A program made the translations under genes and the position numbers. Of a stretch of 64,000 bases of DNA, positions 26,243-35,027 are shown one piece after another. The notes under the pieces are model-generated. The model was not told the DNA's origin. It made no database searches and was given only the letters and a program-made list of their open reading frames with translations. The first letter of the stretch is position 1. Every line of letters begins with the position of its first letter. Origin of the DNA: G963677085 sp963677085 (GTDB lineage: Bacteria; Planctomycetota; Planctomycetia; Pirellulales; Thermoguttaceae); NCBI GenBank assembly GCA_963677085.2, contig CAXXFH010000006.1:62001-126000 (forward strand), written 5' to 3'.

Positions 26243-26576
26243 GGGCGTTCCTTTCGCCTGTCGAAGTCACGAACATCCTTGTTCGCCAACCGCTGTGGTC
26301 GACTCGCCGACGCAGCGGTGCCGTCGCACCAGGAATACCTCAGCCCTGAGTACCTCGGTACTTTCCTAGAACGCGAATTCTAACTAGCCGGGGCAACCGA
26401 CAGCAATGCCAAATCGTGACGGCCGCGTTCAATCCCCCCAAATTGGCCCGCTTTCTGGTTTTCCTGGTTTCCACGCGAAGCATGGGAACGAGAAGAAGTG
26501 GAAAATGGGCCGTAGCGGCCCCCGATCCAACGTGACCATGCTTGCCAAACGTGGTCGCGTCGTCAAGAATTTGGGT
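26243..26576. other. Divergent intergenic region with family A-like hairpin
   Basis: Between divergent genes; should hold both promoters, but no clear -35/-10 pair was found. GTTTCCACGC, GAA, GCATGGGAAC at 26467-26489 is a family A-like hairpin. Confidence 0.5.
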
Positions 26577-27731
26577 ATGTCCATCTATCTCGACCACAAT
26601 GCCACGACGCCAATCCACGCCGAAGTGGTGGAAGCCATGACCCGCTGCCACGCCGATGGCTACGCCAATCCGGCCAGCCCGCATCGGCCGGGACAACGGG
26701 CTCGTCGAGTGCTTGAAGACGCTCGGGAGCGGATTGCCGAGTTGCTGGGAGCTAACCTCACCTGCCCAAAGCCCGACCGGCTCGTTCTCACCGCCAGTGC
26801 CACGGAGGCCAACAACCTAGCCTTGCTGGGTATTGCCCAAGCGGCGGACGTGCGACCGGGGCAACTTGTCATCTCGGCCGTGGAACACGCCAGCGTCATC
26901 GAACCGGCCGAACACCTGCTGGACGAACATTGGCAGCTCGACACTTTGGCCGTCGATTCGCGGGGTGTCGTCCGCGGCGACCTCCTGCCTGGGCTGCTCG
27001 GCAAAAACACGGCCCTGGTAAGCGTCATCCTGGGCAACCACGACACGGGCGTGTTGCAACCGGTCGACCGCCTGGCGGAAGTATGCGACCAATTCGGCGT
27101 TCCTCTGCACACCGATGCCGTGCAAGTTGTCGGGAAATTGCCCGTCAATTTCCGCCAACTTCGGGTAGCGGCTATGACGGTGACAGCCCATAAATTCGGT
27201 GGACCGGTGGGCGTGGGGGCCTTGCTGCTACGCCATGACACGACCCTAAAACCGCTTTTGTTCGGCGGTCATCAGCAGTCGGGCCTTTGGCCGGGGACTG
27301 AATCGGTACCGCTGGCCGTGGGAATGTTGACCGCCCTGGAGATCTGCTCCCGCGACGCGGAACGCCACCGCCGACACTTGGAAAACCTGCGTCAGCAGTT
27401 TGAAGACGGCCTTCGGTCTGGTTGGTCGGAGATCGTCGTCCACGGTGAATCGGCATCGCGTCTCCCCCAAACGAGTAACATCGCCTTTCCTGGACTCGAT
27501 GGCCAAGTGCTGCTGATGGCACTCGACTTAGCGGGCGTCGCTTGCTCGGCCGGCTCGGCCTGTTCGAGCGGATCGACCGAATTGTCGCCAACGCTCCGCG
27601 CGATGGGTCTGCCGAGCGATCTGCTCCGCGGTTCGCTGCGTTTCAGCGTCGGTGCCACCAATACCGAGGCCGAAATTCGCGAGGCCGTTGGCCGGATCCT
27701 TGACGTCTGCCGGCAACTTCGAAGTTCGTGA
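26577..27731 (+). CDS. Cysteine desulfurase (NifS/IscS family)
   Basis: PLP enzyme that moves sulfur from cysteine to iron-sulfur or thio-modification pathways. The 384 aa protein starts MSIYLDHNATTPIHAEVVEAM, the classical N-terminus; SATEANNLAL (about 75-85) binds PLP phosphate; VTAHKFGGPVGVGALLLR (about 200-217) carries the PLP lysine; the flexible catalytic loop is ACSAGSACSSGS (about 322-333), a slightly rearranged form of the usual SCSSGSAC. The ATG at 26577 is preferred to 26406 because the conserved domain starts there. No iscU or scaffold gene is nearby. Family function could also be tRNA thiolation. Confidence 0.92.
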   Translation: MSIYLDHNATTPIHAEVVEAMTRCHADGYANPASPHRPGQRARRVLEDARERIAELLGANLTCPKPDRLVLTASATEANNLALLGIAQAADVRPGQLVISAVEHASVIEPAEHLLDEHWQLDTLAVDSRGVVRGDLLPGLLGKNTALVSVILGNHDTGVLQPVDRLAEVCDQFGVPLHTDAVQVVGKLPVNFRQLRVAAMTVTAHKFGGPVGVGALLLRHDTTLKPLLFGGHQQSGLWPGTESVPLAVGMLTALEICSRDAERHRRHLENLRQQFEDGLRSGWSEIVVHGESASRLPQTSNIAFPGLDGQVLLMALDLAGVACSAGSACSSGSTELSPTLRAMGLPSDLLRGSLRFSVGATNTEAEIREAVGRILDVCRQLRSS

Positions 27732-27894
27732 TTCTCAGACTGTTCATGGCCGCCGAAGCGACCACGCCTCTCGGGGGGGCCGCAGAAGAAACCTTGAAGA
27801 GATACTGCCGGTAACCTGAAGGCGTGAGAACCAACGGTTTTTCTTTCCGAACCGGGTCCGTTTCGCCTCGTAAAACTGGGCCGAAAGCGGTACA

Positions 27895-29073
27895 ATGCCA
27901 GTTTGCGGAAATCCCAGGTTTATCGCCTTTTGCACGCGGTTTTCTGAGGACGGATCCGAGCTGGTGAACGACATAATCGATATTCCGTTGTCGGGCCAGC
28001 CGCTGCAATCCAGCCAGGCGGTCGATGGCTCGCCTCCTCCTCGCAACACGGCACCCACGCGGTTCCTGGCCGGTCCAGAAAACCATTTGGCCGTGGTGGC
28101 GGTCGAGGCAATCCTCGGCACCCCCCCCAACGGTTACAACCCGATTGTAATCTACGGGCCAAGTGGCAGCGGGAAATCGCATCTCGCTCGGGGTCTGGCC
28201 GCCGAATGGAAAAGTCGTCACCGTCGGCGCCGCGTAGTCTACACGACAGCCGTCGACTTCGCCCGTGAAGTCCGCGAGGCAGTAGAAGCGAACGCGATGG
28301 ACGATTTCCGCGACCAATACCGGCAAACGGCGTTGCTGGTCGTGGAAGACGTCGGCCAATTGGCCGGCAAACCCCACTCACAGGAGGAGTTGGCATCGAC
28401 CATCGAATGGCTGACGAAGAACGACGCATGGGTCATGGTCACGGCGGCCGCGGGGCCGTCGCAGCTAGCCGGTCTGTCGGATCGACTGCAGGGTCGGCTG
28501 ATGGCGGGCCTCACCGTGCCCCTGAGTTTTCCCGGCCAGCCAGCCCGTCGGGCGATACTCCAACAGCTGGCTACGCAATGGGAAATCGATCTGGACGACA
28601 CCGTGGCCGGTCTGCTGGCCGACGGTCTTCCGGTGAGCGTACCGGAATTAGGCGGCGCGTTGATGCAGCTTATGATGCCCACCCAGCTCGACCGGCAGGT
28701 GATCGGCGAACAGGCGATCGACCGGCAAGTAATCGATGCGGGCGCGGTGCACCAGTTTTTGGCCCTTCGAAAAACGCTGAACCGGCCGAGCCTTCGCGAT
28801 ATCGCTTTGGGCGCCGCACGATTTTTCTCCCTAAACCTGTCCGATTTGCGGGGACAGTCACGTCGTCGGAATGTGGTGACTGCCCGCAGCGTGGCGATGT
28901 ACCTCGCCCGCACATTTACCGAACAAAGCCTACAGCAAATTGGGGAGTATTTTGGGGGCCGGGACCATACCACGGTAATGCACAGTTGCCGCAAGGTAGA
29001 GGGACTCCGCAACTGCGATCCGGCCGTTCGCGCGGCGGTCAACCATTTGGAGCAAGCGTGGAGTGTGGGTTAG
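27895..29073 (+). CDS. dnaA: DnaA-like chromosomal replication initiator, no N-terminal domain
   Basis: AAA+ initiator that binds DnaA boxes. Walker A is GPSGSGKSHL near residue 88. The Walker B position reads LLVVEDVGQL, where the usual DD is ED. The C-terminal DNA-binding domain is complete: VTARSVAMYLARTFTEQSLQ, then IGEYFGGRDHTTVMHSCRKV. Residues 1-55 are short and low in pattern, so the DnaB-binding domain I and linker are missing: 392 aa against about 450 usual. A GTG start at 27964 would shorten it to 369 aa; the ATG at 27895 overlaps a TACAAT that resembles a -10 box. It is followed by a likely origin, dnaN, DUF721 and gyrB. Confidence 0.88.
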   Translation: MPVCGNPRFIAFCTRFSEDGSELVNDIIDIPLSGQPLQSSQAVDGSPPPRNTAPTRFLAGPENHLAVVAVEAILGTPPNGYNPIVIYGPSGSGKSHLARGLAAEWKSRHRRRRVVYTTAVDFAREVREAVEANAMDDFRDQYRQTALLVVEDVGQLAGKPHSQEELASTIEWLTKNDAWVMVTAAAGPSQLAGLSDRLQGRLMAGLTVPLSFPGQPARRAILQQLATQWEIDLDDTVAGLLADGLPVSVPELGGALMQLMMPTQLDRQVIGEQAIDRQVIDAGAVHQFLALRKTLNRPSLRDIALGAARFFSLNLSDLRGQSRRRNVVTARSVAMYLARTFTEQSLQQIGEYFGGRDHTTVMHSCRKVEGLRNCDPAVRAAVNHLEQAWSVG

Positions 29074-29147
29074 TGGAATACGGGCTGATCGACCACCATG
29101 TTCATGTCCGGCGCTTACCTGACAAGCAGCCAGTGGCACCCAACTTA

Positions 29148-29187
29148 CGGAAGCACCGGTTTGGTTGGCAGCCCTACCGCCCTGTGG
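29148..29187 (+). repeat. Partial copy of dispersed repeat family B
   Basis: CGGAAGCACCGGTTTGGTTG, then GCAGCCCTACCGCCCTGTGG, matching the 3' half of family B. It lies between dnaA and dnaN. Confidence 0.7.
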
Positions 29188-29424
29188 AAAACCTGTTGAA
29201 ACCGTGTTGGTTTGCTGTTGATGCCGAGGTGGTTACCGACAGCTATCGCCAACCGTCGAGGATCTTCACTAACAGCTAACACAATACCGCCAGAGGATCG
29301 ACAGCACGTCGACAGGTTGTCCACCGTCGGCTACCGCCAAGTAACTTCAGTGTCTGCAACTACTTAGCGACATACCACATGCCTAAACCGACAGATTGCT
29401 GTCGCTTATTACTACTGCTACTAG
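29183..29424 (+). other. oriC: Candidate replication origin (oriC)
   Basis: The 371 bp gap between dnaA and dnaN. TGTGGAAAA (29183-29191) is a DnaA box with one mismatch on the reverse strand; TTGTCCACC (29317-29325) has two. An inverted repeat CGACAG-ATTG-CTGTCG (29389-29404) is followed at once by TTATTACTACTGCTACTAG (29407-29423) and TTTAAAG. The last element resembles the CTA/ACT-type DnaA-trio unwinding sequence described in Bacillus. Box density is low for an origin, so the location is supported mainly by gene context. Confidence 0.55.
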
Positions 29425-29444
29425 TTTAAAGATTGGTTAGAACA

Positions 29445-30563
29445 ATGAAGCTGACCTGCGAACGTGAGAAGCTCTTGCACGCGTTTCAAATGGCCGCCAG
29501 CGTGGCTCCCACACGGAGCCCCAAGCCCATCTTGCAGAACGTGAAGCTGGAGGTGACGCCTGAACTCGTCACGTTGACAGGAACGGATTTGGAGATTGGA
29601 ATTCGTATCGAGGTCGCAGGCTTCGAGATAGAAGCTCCCGGCAGCGTCGTCTTGCCGATCGCCCGCGTTGGCTCGATCTTACGGGAAAGCACCGACGAGA
29701 AAATCCACTTCCATAGCGACGGGACCAAAATCTTCGTGCGAGGCGAGCGAAGCGAGTTCCAGCTTCCCTCGGAGAATCCCGACGAGTTTCCCAATGTGGA
29801 AACCTTTACGGCCGAAACGTATCACGAGATGCCGGCCCGCTTCTTCCGCGAGGTGGTGCGCCGCACGACTTTCGCCACCGACAACGAAAGCAGCCGTTAC
29901 GCCTTGGGGGGGGTGCTGTTGGAGCTTGGCGAGTCGACCCTTACGGCCGTGGGAACCGACGGCCGTCGCTTGGCTCGTCAGGAAGGCCCGGCCACTTCAG
30001 TCGGAGGACACGATACTAGCGACAAGACCACGATCATTCCCACGCGGGCTATGCAGTTGATTGCTCGGGCACTGGCCGACAACGACGAAAACATTCAGTT
30101 GGTCGCTCGAGATAACGACGTGCTGGTGCGCAGCGGTTCGGCAACGATCTACACCCGGCTTGTCGAAGGGCGGTTTCCCAAGTGGCGTGATGTCTTCCCG
30201 CGTGGCGACGGGGTGCAAAAGATCGAGTTGAATGTGGGCGTCTTCCGTTCGGCGGTCAAGCAGGCCGCGATCGTTACCAGTGAGGATCGCCGTGGGGTGG
30301 ACTTCACCTTTGGCGACGGGAAGGCAACCCTTGCCGGCCACGGGGCGGAGTTGGGGGAGTCGCATATCGAATTGCCGATCAGCTACGACGGTCCCGAGGT
30401 GGGCATTACGCTCGACCCTCGCTACCTCAGCGATTTTCTCAATGTGCTGGATCCCGAGGGGACCTTTGAGTTTCATCTGCGCGATGCCGAGAGCGCCGGT
30501 GTGTGTTACACCGACGACGGCTATGGCTACGTGATCATGCCCCTGGCCCGGGATCAGAAGTAA
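29445..30563 (+). CDS. dnaN: DNA polymerase III beta sliding clamp
   Basis: Ring-shaped processivity factor of the replicative polymerase, 372 aa, the usual length. Starts MKLTCEREKLLHAFQMAASV; RSPKPILQNVKLEV, a middle domain with FATDNESSRYALGGVLLEL, TDGRRLA, and a C-terminal PLARDQK (usual PMR/PMRL end) are family features. The upstream in-frame TTG at 29433 is not needed. It follows the candidate origin and precedes the DUF721 gene by 23 bp, suggesting one transcript. Confidence 0.96.
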   Translation: MKLTCEREKLLHAFQMAASVAPTRSPKPILQNVKLEVTPELVTLTGTDLEIGIRIEVAGFEIEAPGSVVLPIARVGSILRESTDEKIHFHSDGTKIFVRGERSEFQLPSENPDEFPNVETFTAETYHEMPARFFREVVRRTTFATDNESSRYALGGVLLELGESTLTAVGTDGRRLARQEGPATSVGGHDTSDKTTIIPTRAMQLIARALADNDENIQLVARDNDVLVRSGSATIYTRLVEGRFPKWRDVFPRGDGVQKIELNVGVFRSAVKQAAIVTSEDRRGVDFTFGDGKATLAGHGAELGESHIELPISYDGPEVGITLDPRYLSDFLNVLDPEGTFEFHLRDAESAGVCYTDDGYGYVIMPLARDQK

Positions 30564-30586
30564 CTCGAAGAAGTGAGCCAAACTGT

Positions 30587-30889
30587 ATGGCCAAGAGACC
30601 TCAAGCGATCGGTGACGTACTTGCCGAACTGATGGCCCGGCGCGGTTTCAACCGGGTCGAGGCCGCCGAGGTTTTGGAGACGGCCTGGGTGAAAGCAGCC
30701 GGGACGTTGGCCGCGAAGTATACCCGGGTGGCCGGGATTCGTCGCGGCAAACTCGAAGTGGTGGTGGCCAACTCTACTTTGATGCAAGAACTCGTCTTCC
30801 AAAAGGCGGCCCTTCGGAAGACGCTGAGCGAAGAACTTCCCGACGAGCAAATTCAAGACCTGCGATTTCGCGTGGGGAAGATCGATTGA
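30587..30889 (+). CDS. DUF721 (DciA-like) protein
   Basis: A 100 aa protein of the DUF721 family: IGDVLAELMARRGFNRVEAA, a central AWVKAAGTLAAKYTRVAGIRRG and LEVVVANSTLMQELVFQK, then LRKTLSEELPDEQIQDLRFRVG. Family members act as helicase operators (DciA) in bacteria without DnaC/DnaI, a role that fits the position right after dnaN. The ATG at 30587 lies 23 bp after the dnaN stop. recF, commonly found here, is absent. Confidence 0.88.
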   Translation: MAKRPQAIGDVLAELMARRGFNRVEAAEVLETAWVKAAGTLAAKYTRVAGIRRGKLEVVVANSTLMQELVFQKAALRKTLSEELPDEQIQDLRFRVGKID

Positions 30890-30935
30890 AGAACGAAACA
30901 CACGACGAACCTGTCAGAGTTTTTTAAAGCGGAAT

Positions 30936-31005
30936 TTTAGCGACCAACGGAAGCGGGGTCTTGCCTGGGTGCGGTAGCACCGGTTTGGTTGACAGCCCTG
31001 CTGTC
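30936..31005 (+). repeat. Dispersed repeat family B
   Basis: TTTTAGCGACCAACGGAAGC, then TCTTGCCTGGGTGCGGTAGC, ACCGGTTTGGTTGACAGCCC. It fills most of the gap between the DUF721 gene and gyrB. Confidence 0.8.
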
Positions 31006-31030
31006 CCGCGACCAACGGTCGCGGCTTTTT
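31006..31030 (+). terminator. Terminator-like hairpin before gyrB
   Basis: CCGCGACC, AAC, GGTCGCGG, C, then five T. Perfect 8 bp stem with T run. It is also a family C palindrome. It would separate dnaN-DUF721 transcription from gyrB. Confidence 0.6.
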
Positions 31031-31064
31031 GGGCACATCTTTCCATTACCCATCGATTGGACAT

Positions 31065-33575
31065 ATGTCGAACGATCCTCAAACACCTCCTCCGGCCGAC
31101 GATGCTTCCTCGGCCGATTCGCATGAACTCAATGGCTACGAGTTGCACGATACGGGCAACGCCGACTACAGTGCCAAGGACCTCGAACACCTCTCTGACC
31201 TGGAGCACGTTCGCAAGCGTCCGAGTATGTACATCGCCGACACGACGGGCCGTGGACTGCACCACCTGGTCTACGAGGTGGTCGATAACTCGATCGACGA
31301 AGCGATGGCGAATTACGCTTCGCAGATCACGGTGAAGATCAACAACGACGGCTCGGTTACCGTAACGGACGACGGGCGAGGAATCCCCGTCGAAATCCAC
31401 GAGAAGATCGGCAAATCGACGCTCGAAGGCGTGATGACCGTGCTGAAGTTTGGCGGGAAGTTCCAAAAGGGCGCGTACCAAACGTCCGGCGGTCTGCACG
31501 GCGTGGGCGTGACCGTGGTGAATTTCCTCTCCGAGTGGTGCGAAGTAGAAGTTCGCCGCGAGGGCCACGTTTACCAGCAAGAGTACGAACGCGGCGTGCC
31601 CACCGGCGAAGTCCGTCGCATGGGCAAGACCGACCAACGCGGTACCAAAACGACCTTCAAGCCCGACCCGCTGATCTTTCCCGACACGCAATTCAAGTAC
31701 AACATCCTCTTCCGCCGCCTGCAGGAATTGGCCTTCCTGAACCGCGGTGTAAAGATCAAATTCCACGACGAACGGACCGACGAGGGCGAAACGTTTCATT
31801 ACGAACGTGGTATCGTTGAGTTTGTCGAGTACCTCAACCGCGCCAGTGAGGCGGTTCACAAAGAAGTCATCTACATCGCGGGCGAGTACGAGGGCGTGGG
31901 CGTGGAAATCGCCATGCAGTATTCCTCGGAGTTCACCGAAAACGTACACTCCTACGTGAACAACATCTGCACGACCGAGGGCGGTACCCACGTTTCCGGC
32001 TACCGTGCCGCGCTCACCCGGACGCTCAATGGCTACGGCAAGAAGGAAAACCTTTTCAAGCAGATCATGCCCTCGGGCGACGATTTCCGCGAGGGGCTTA
32101 CGGCGGTCATCTCGTTGCGCGTTCCCGAGCCGCAGTTTGAAGGGCAAACCAAGACCAAGCTGGGCAACAGCGAGGTCGAAGGCATTGTGAACTCGGCCGT
32201 GGGCGACTACTTGGGTAAGTACCTGGAAGAAAATCCCAAAATCGCGCGAACGATCGTGCAAAAGGGCCTGCTGGCGGCCGAAGCCCGCGAAAGTGCGCGC
32301 AAAGCGAGGATGCTCGTCCGCGAGCGCAAAAGCGTGCTCAGCGGCGGCGGTTTGCCCGGCAAACTCCGCGACTGCTCCAGCCGCGACATGCAACGTTGCG
32401 AACTATACCTGGTCGAAGGGGATTCGGCCGGCGGGAGTGCCGAGGGCGGACGAATACGCGAATTTCAGGCGATCCTGCCTTTGCGCGGTAAAATCATCAA
32501 CGCCTACAAGTCGCGCGACGACAAGGTCCTGGCCAACGAAGAAGTCCGTAGCATGATTTCCGCCATCGGCGCCGGCTTTGGCGAGGAAATGAATCTCGAA
32601 AAACGCCGCTACGGCAAAATCGTTGTCATGACCGACGCCGACGTGGACGGCTCTCACATCCGTACACTGCTGCTGACGTTCTTCTATCGCCAGATGTACG
32701 ATTTGGTCAAAGGTGGTCATGTCTACGTAGCCCAACCGCCGCTGTTTCGCGTGAAACGCAAGAAACAAACGTACTATGTGCAGACCGAAGAGGAGATGAA
32801 GACCCAATTGCTCGAACACGGGCTGATTGGGGCGGCGTTCGATCCCAATGACGGACGGATCATCGAGGGCGAGCAGATGGAGCATCTCTGCCGCACGCTG
32901 GCCGCGTTGGAAGACTCGTTGATTGCCCTGGAGCGGCGCGGGATCAGTCTGCGTCGGCATGCCACGCGGCAAGAACCGGTCTCCGGCAAACTGCCTGTCT
33001 ACCATGTCTTCGTCGGGCGTCAGGAGCACTGGTTCACCACCCGGAAAAATCTGGAGGCCTTCCTGCAGCGCCGAGAGGAGGAAGGCGGCGAGGAACTGAA
33101 GCTGGAAGACGAAGACACCAAGGGCGGCGACGGACATCCGGACAGCCGGCTGCGGATCGTCGAGTTGCACGAGGTCCGTTCGATCAACAACCAATTGGCC
33201 GAACTGCGGAAGATGGGCTTCGAGGTCGACAGCCTCATTCCGCAAGAGCGAACCGGTGTGGAAGAACCCCGCTACATGCTCCGCCGCGGCGAAACCAACT
33301 CGGGCCTGGAAGACCTCCGCGGGTTGCTGGCCGCAGTACGAGCGGCCGGCGAAAAGGGCCTGCAAGTCACCCGGTTCAAAGGCCTCGGGGAAATGAACGC
33401 AGAAGAACTCCGCCAAACGACCCTCGATCCCGAGAATCGTACCCTGTTGAAAATAACCATGGAAGACGCCGCTGGCGCCGACGAACTCTTCCGCGTATTG
33501 ATGGGCGACAAAGTGGAACCCCGCCGCGAGTTCATCGAGAAACACTCGCTGGAGGTTCGGAATTTGGATGTGTAG
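31065..33575 (+). CDS. gyrB: DNA gyrase subunit B
   Basis: ATPase/TOPRIM subunit of gyrase (836 aa). N-terminal GHKL ATPase: HVRKRPSMYIADTTGRGLHHLVYEVVDNSID near residue 50, DDGRGIPVEIHEKIGKSTLE, and YQTSGGLHGVGVTVVN. TOPRIM: YLVEGDSAGGSAEGGRIREF near 449 and MTDADVDGSHIRTLLLTFFYR near 527. The C-terminal domain includes GLGEMNAEELRQTTLDPENR. Between TOPRIM and the C-terminus is a charged insertion (REEEGGEELKLEDEDTKGGD). The ATG at 31065 is chosen over 31029 because the latter lies in a pre-gene region. Strong terminator downstream. Confidence 0.97.
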   Translation: MSNDPQTPPPADDASSADSHELNGYELHDTGNADYSAKDLEHLSDLEHVRKRPSMYIADTTGRGLHHLVYEVVDNSIDEAMANYASQITVKINNDGSVTVTDDGRGIPVEIHEKIGKSTLEGVMTVLKFGGKFQKGAYQTSGGLHGVGVTVVNFLSEWCEVEVRREGHVYQQEYERGVPTGEVRRMGKTDQRGTKTTFKPDPLIFPDTQFKYNILFRRLQELAFLNRGVKIKFHDERTDEGETFHYERGIVEFVEYLNRASEAVHKEVIYIAGEYEGVGVEIAMQYSSEFTENVHSYVNNICTTEGGTHVSGYRAALTRTLNGYGKKENLFKQIMPSGDDFREGLTAVISLRVPEPQFEGQTKTKLGNSEVEGIVNSAVGDYLGKYLEENPKIARTIVQKGLLAAEARESARKARMLVRERKSVLSGGGLPGKLRDCSSRDMQRCELYLVEGDSAGGSAEGGRIREFQAILPLRGKIINAYKSRDDKVLANEEVRSMISAIGAGFGEEMNLEKRRYGKIVVMTDADVDGSHIRTLLLTFFYRQMYDLVKGGHVYVAQPPLFRVKRKKQTYYVQTEEEMKTQLLEHGLIGAAFDPNDGRIIEGEQMEHLCRTLAALEDSLIALERRGISLRRHATRQEPVSGKLPVYHVFVGRQEHWFTTRKNLEAFLQRREEEGGEELKLEDEDTKGGDGHPDSRLRIVELHEVRSINNQLAELRKMGFEVDSLIPQERTGVEEPRYMLRRGETNSGLEDLRGLLAAVRAAGEKGLQVTRFKGLGEMNAEELRQTTLDPENRTLLKITMEDAAGADELFRVLMGDKVEPRREFIEKHSLEVRNLDV

Positions 33576-33615
33576 CGGCTCTCTGCTGCGCCCACCCACC
33601 AGAGGGTAAATCCCG

Positions 33616-33663
33616 CCAAGAAACACATCAATCTGTCGGGTGGTGTGTTTCTTGGTCGTTTTT
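33616..33663 (+). terminator. Intrinsic terminator after gyrB
   Basis: CCAAGAAACACA (33616-33627) pairs perfectly with TGTGTTTCTTGG (33644-33655), followed by TCGTTTTT. Almost symmetric, so it may work for both directions. Confidence 0.8.
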
Positions 33664-33776
33664 GGAGGCGACCGCCGGCGGTTTGTTTTTTAACGTCGGC
33701 AACGATTGGTTGCACTACTCTCCGCGACCTGGGCTGCTCCATAATTGGTGCTCGGAGTGTTGGTGATGCCAGAGTC

Positions 33777-34445
33777 CTATCCGCCACCGATACTCGAAAT
33801 CGCGTTCTTCGCCGCCAGACGCGTGTACCCGTGATCCGAATCGGCGGCGGCACGCAGTGCATTGCATGCGTCAACAGCGGGCTTGCCAATGCGGCCAAGG
33901 CGGAGCGCCGCCCAATTCTGTTCGTGGTCGGTACCGTGGACAAGGATTTCCACAAAAACGTGAACGGTCTCGGGCAGATAGCGCCCAAACTCTTCCAAGG
34001 CTGACGCGGAAGCAAATCGAACGCGAATGTCAGGGTCCGATAATCGCTGGTGAAATAGTCCGATGACCGTTTCGGGATCTCTTCCCCAATCAGGCAGTAC
34101 GGGATCGCGTTCGCCCAAGACCTGTTCTACCAACATCGTTGTTGTACAGAGGCGCCAACCACATTCCATAAGCAACTCAATAGCCCGTTGGCGATGCGCG
34201 GGAGTCTCCGAATTGAGCCGCTCAAGAAGAAATGGCACAGCGGCTGAGTCAAGCCCTTTGATCAAGGCGCATGACACGTCTTGAATGGGAGCCTGGGGAT
34301 CAAAAGTCAACTCAAAGACACGACTCAGCCACGGCAGGGCCGCCTTCCCGTGCGCCTTCAAATTACGCACGGCGATCGCTCGATTGAGCCAATCGGTATC
34401 GTCCGAAAGCTGCGCGCTAATGTCTTCGGGAGGCTGTAGGTTCAT
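33777..34445 (-). CDS. HEAT-repeat protein of unknown function
   Basis: A 222 aa protein with repeated helical units of the HEAT/PBS-lyase type: LNRAIAVRNLKAHGKAALPW, ALIKGLDSAAVPFLLERLNS, RVRFASASALEEFGRYLPET, NWAALRLGRIGKPAVDACNA and TRLAAKNAISSIG. HEAT-repeat proteins mediate protein contacts. From the ATG at 34445 it starts MNLQPPEDISAQLSDDTDW. No Shine-Dalgarno seen. Two further uncharacterised reverse-strand genes lie upstream (34481-34876 and 35028-35558). Confidence 0.7.
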   Translation of the reverse strand: MNLQPPEDISAQLSDDTDWLNRAIAVRNLKAHGKAALPWLSRVFELTFDPQAPIQDVSCALIKGLDSAAVPFLLERLNSETPAHRQRAIELLMECGWRLCTTTMLVEQVLGERDPVLPDWGRDPETVIGLFHQRLSDPDIRVRFASASALEEFGRYLPETVHVFVEILVHGTDHEQNWAALRLGRIGKPAVDACNALRAAADSDHGYTRLAAKNAISSIGGG

Positions 34446-34480
34446 CGTGATGTGTCCAATTGCAGACCAGCGACGGGGCC

Positions 34481-34876
34481 TTACGTAACCCAGAATCCCA
34501 GGTCCTCCAGAGGTTCTCCGCAGACAGGGCATTTTGGAGTGCCCGACTGAAGCTTCTCCGCAGTGATGACGTTACCCTTGTCCGAACAGATGGGACAAAC
34601 GAAGTTGTCGAAACCAGTAAACTGGTCGCTGCTCTCCTTTGGCTTGCCCGGCGGCATCGACGCTTGATTCTTCTCCCACAAACAAGAGCGCTTCTCATGG
34701 TAGAGATATCTGTCTAGCGTGCCCTCAGTCACAGCGTGCTCAACATAGTGCGTAACTCCGCATTTTCCACAGGCGAACGCTGTGCGGGAACCATATCCAC
34801 TGGAAAAATCATGGTAGTGATACCAACCCACGGACATCGTGAAGTTGCACTTCCGACAGATTAGATCTTGTGGCAT
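34481..34876 (-). CDS. Zinc-ribbon protein of unknown function
   Basis: A 131 aa protein with four CxxC pairs: C7/C10, C36/C39, C94/C97 and C116/C119, i.e. two zinc ribbons (CRKC with CGKC; CPIC with CPVC). A long reading frame continues upstream to a TTG at 34990, adding 38 residues of low complexity; I prefer the ATG at 34876, where the ribbon begins. No catalytic motif seen. It lies 36 bp before the HEAT-repeat gene. Confidence 0.65.
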   Translation of the reverse strand: MPQDLICRKCNFTMSVGWYHYHDFSSGYGSRTAFACGKCGVTHYVEHAVTEGTLDRYLYHEKRSCLWEKNQASMPPGKPKESSDQFTGFDNFVCPICSDKGNVITAEKLQSGTPKCPVCGEPLEDLGFWVT

Positions 34877-35027
34877 TTTGCTGCTGGTCTCGGACGATCC
34901 AGGTTTCGAAAGGGTAGAGATGTCGGAAGGGTTAGGGGTCTCGCGAGTCGTCTTGGCCGAAGGAAGGCGGTCTTTGGAAACGACTTTCAACCCTTGTTTT
35001 CCTTGTGTTCAACGCTTGGGTTGCCGA

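Noticed and set aside
30936..31064. Possible riboswitch upstream of gyrB
   Set aside because: The sequence is a family B repeat plus a terminator-like palindrome; no known riboswitch core was found.
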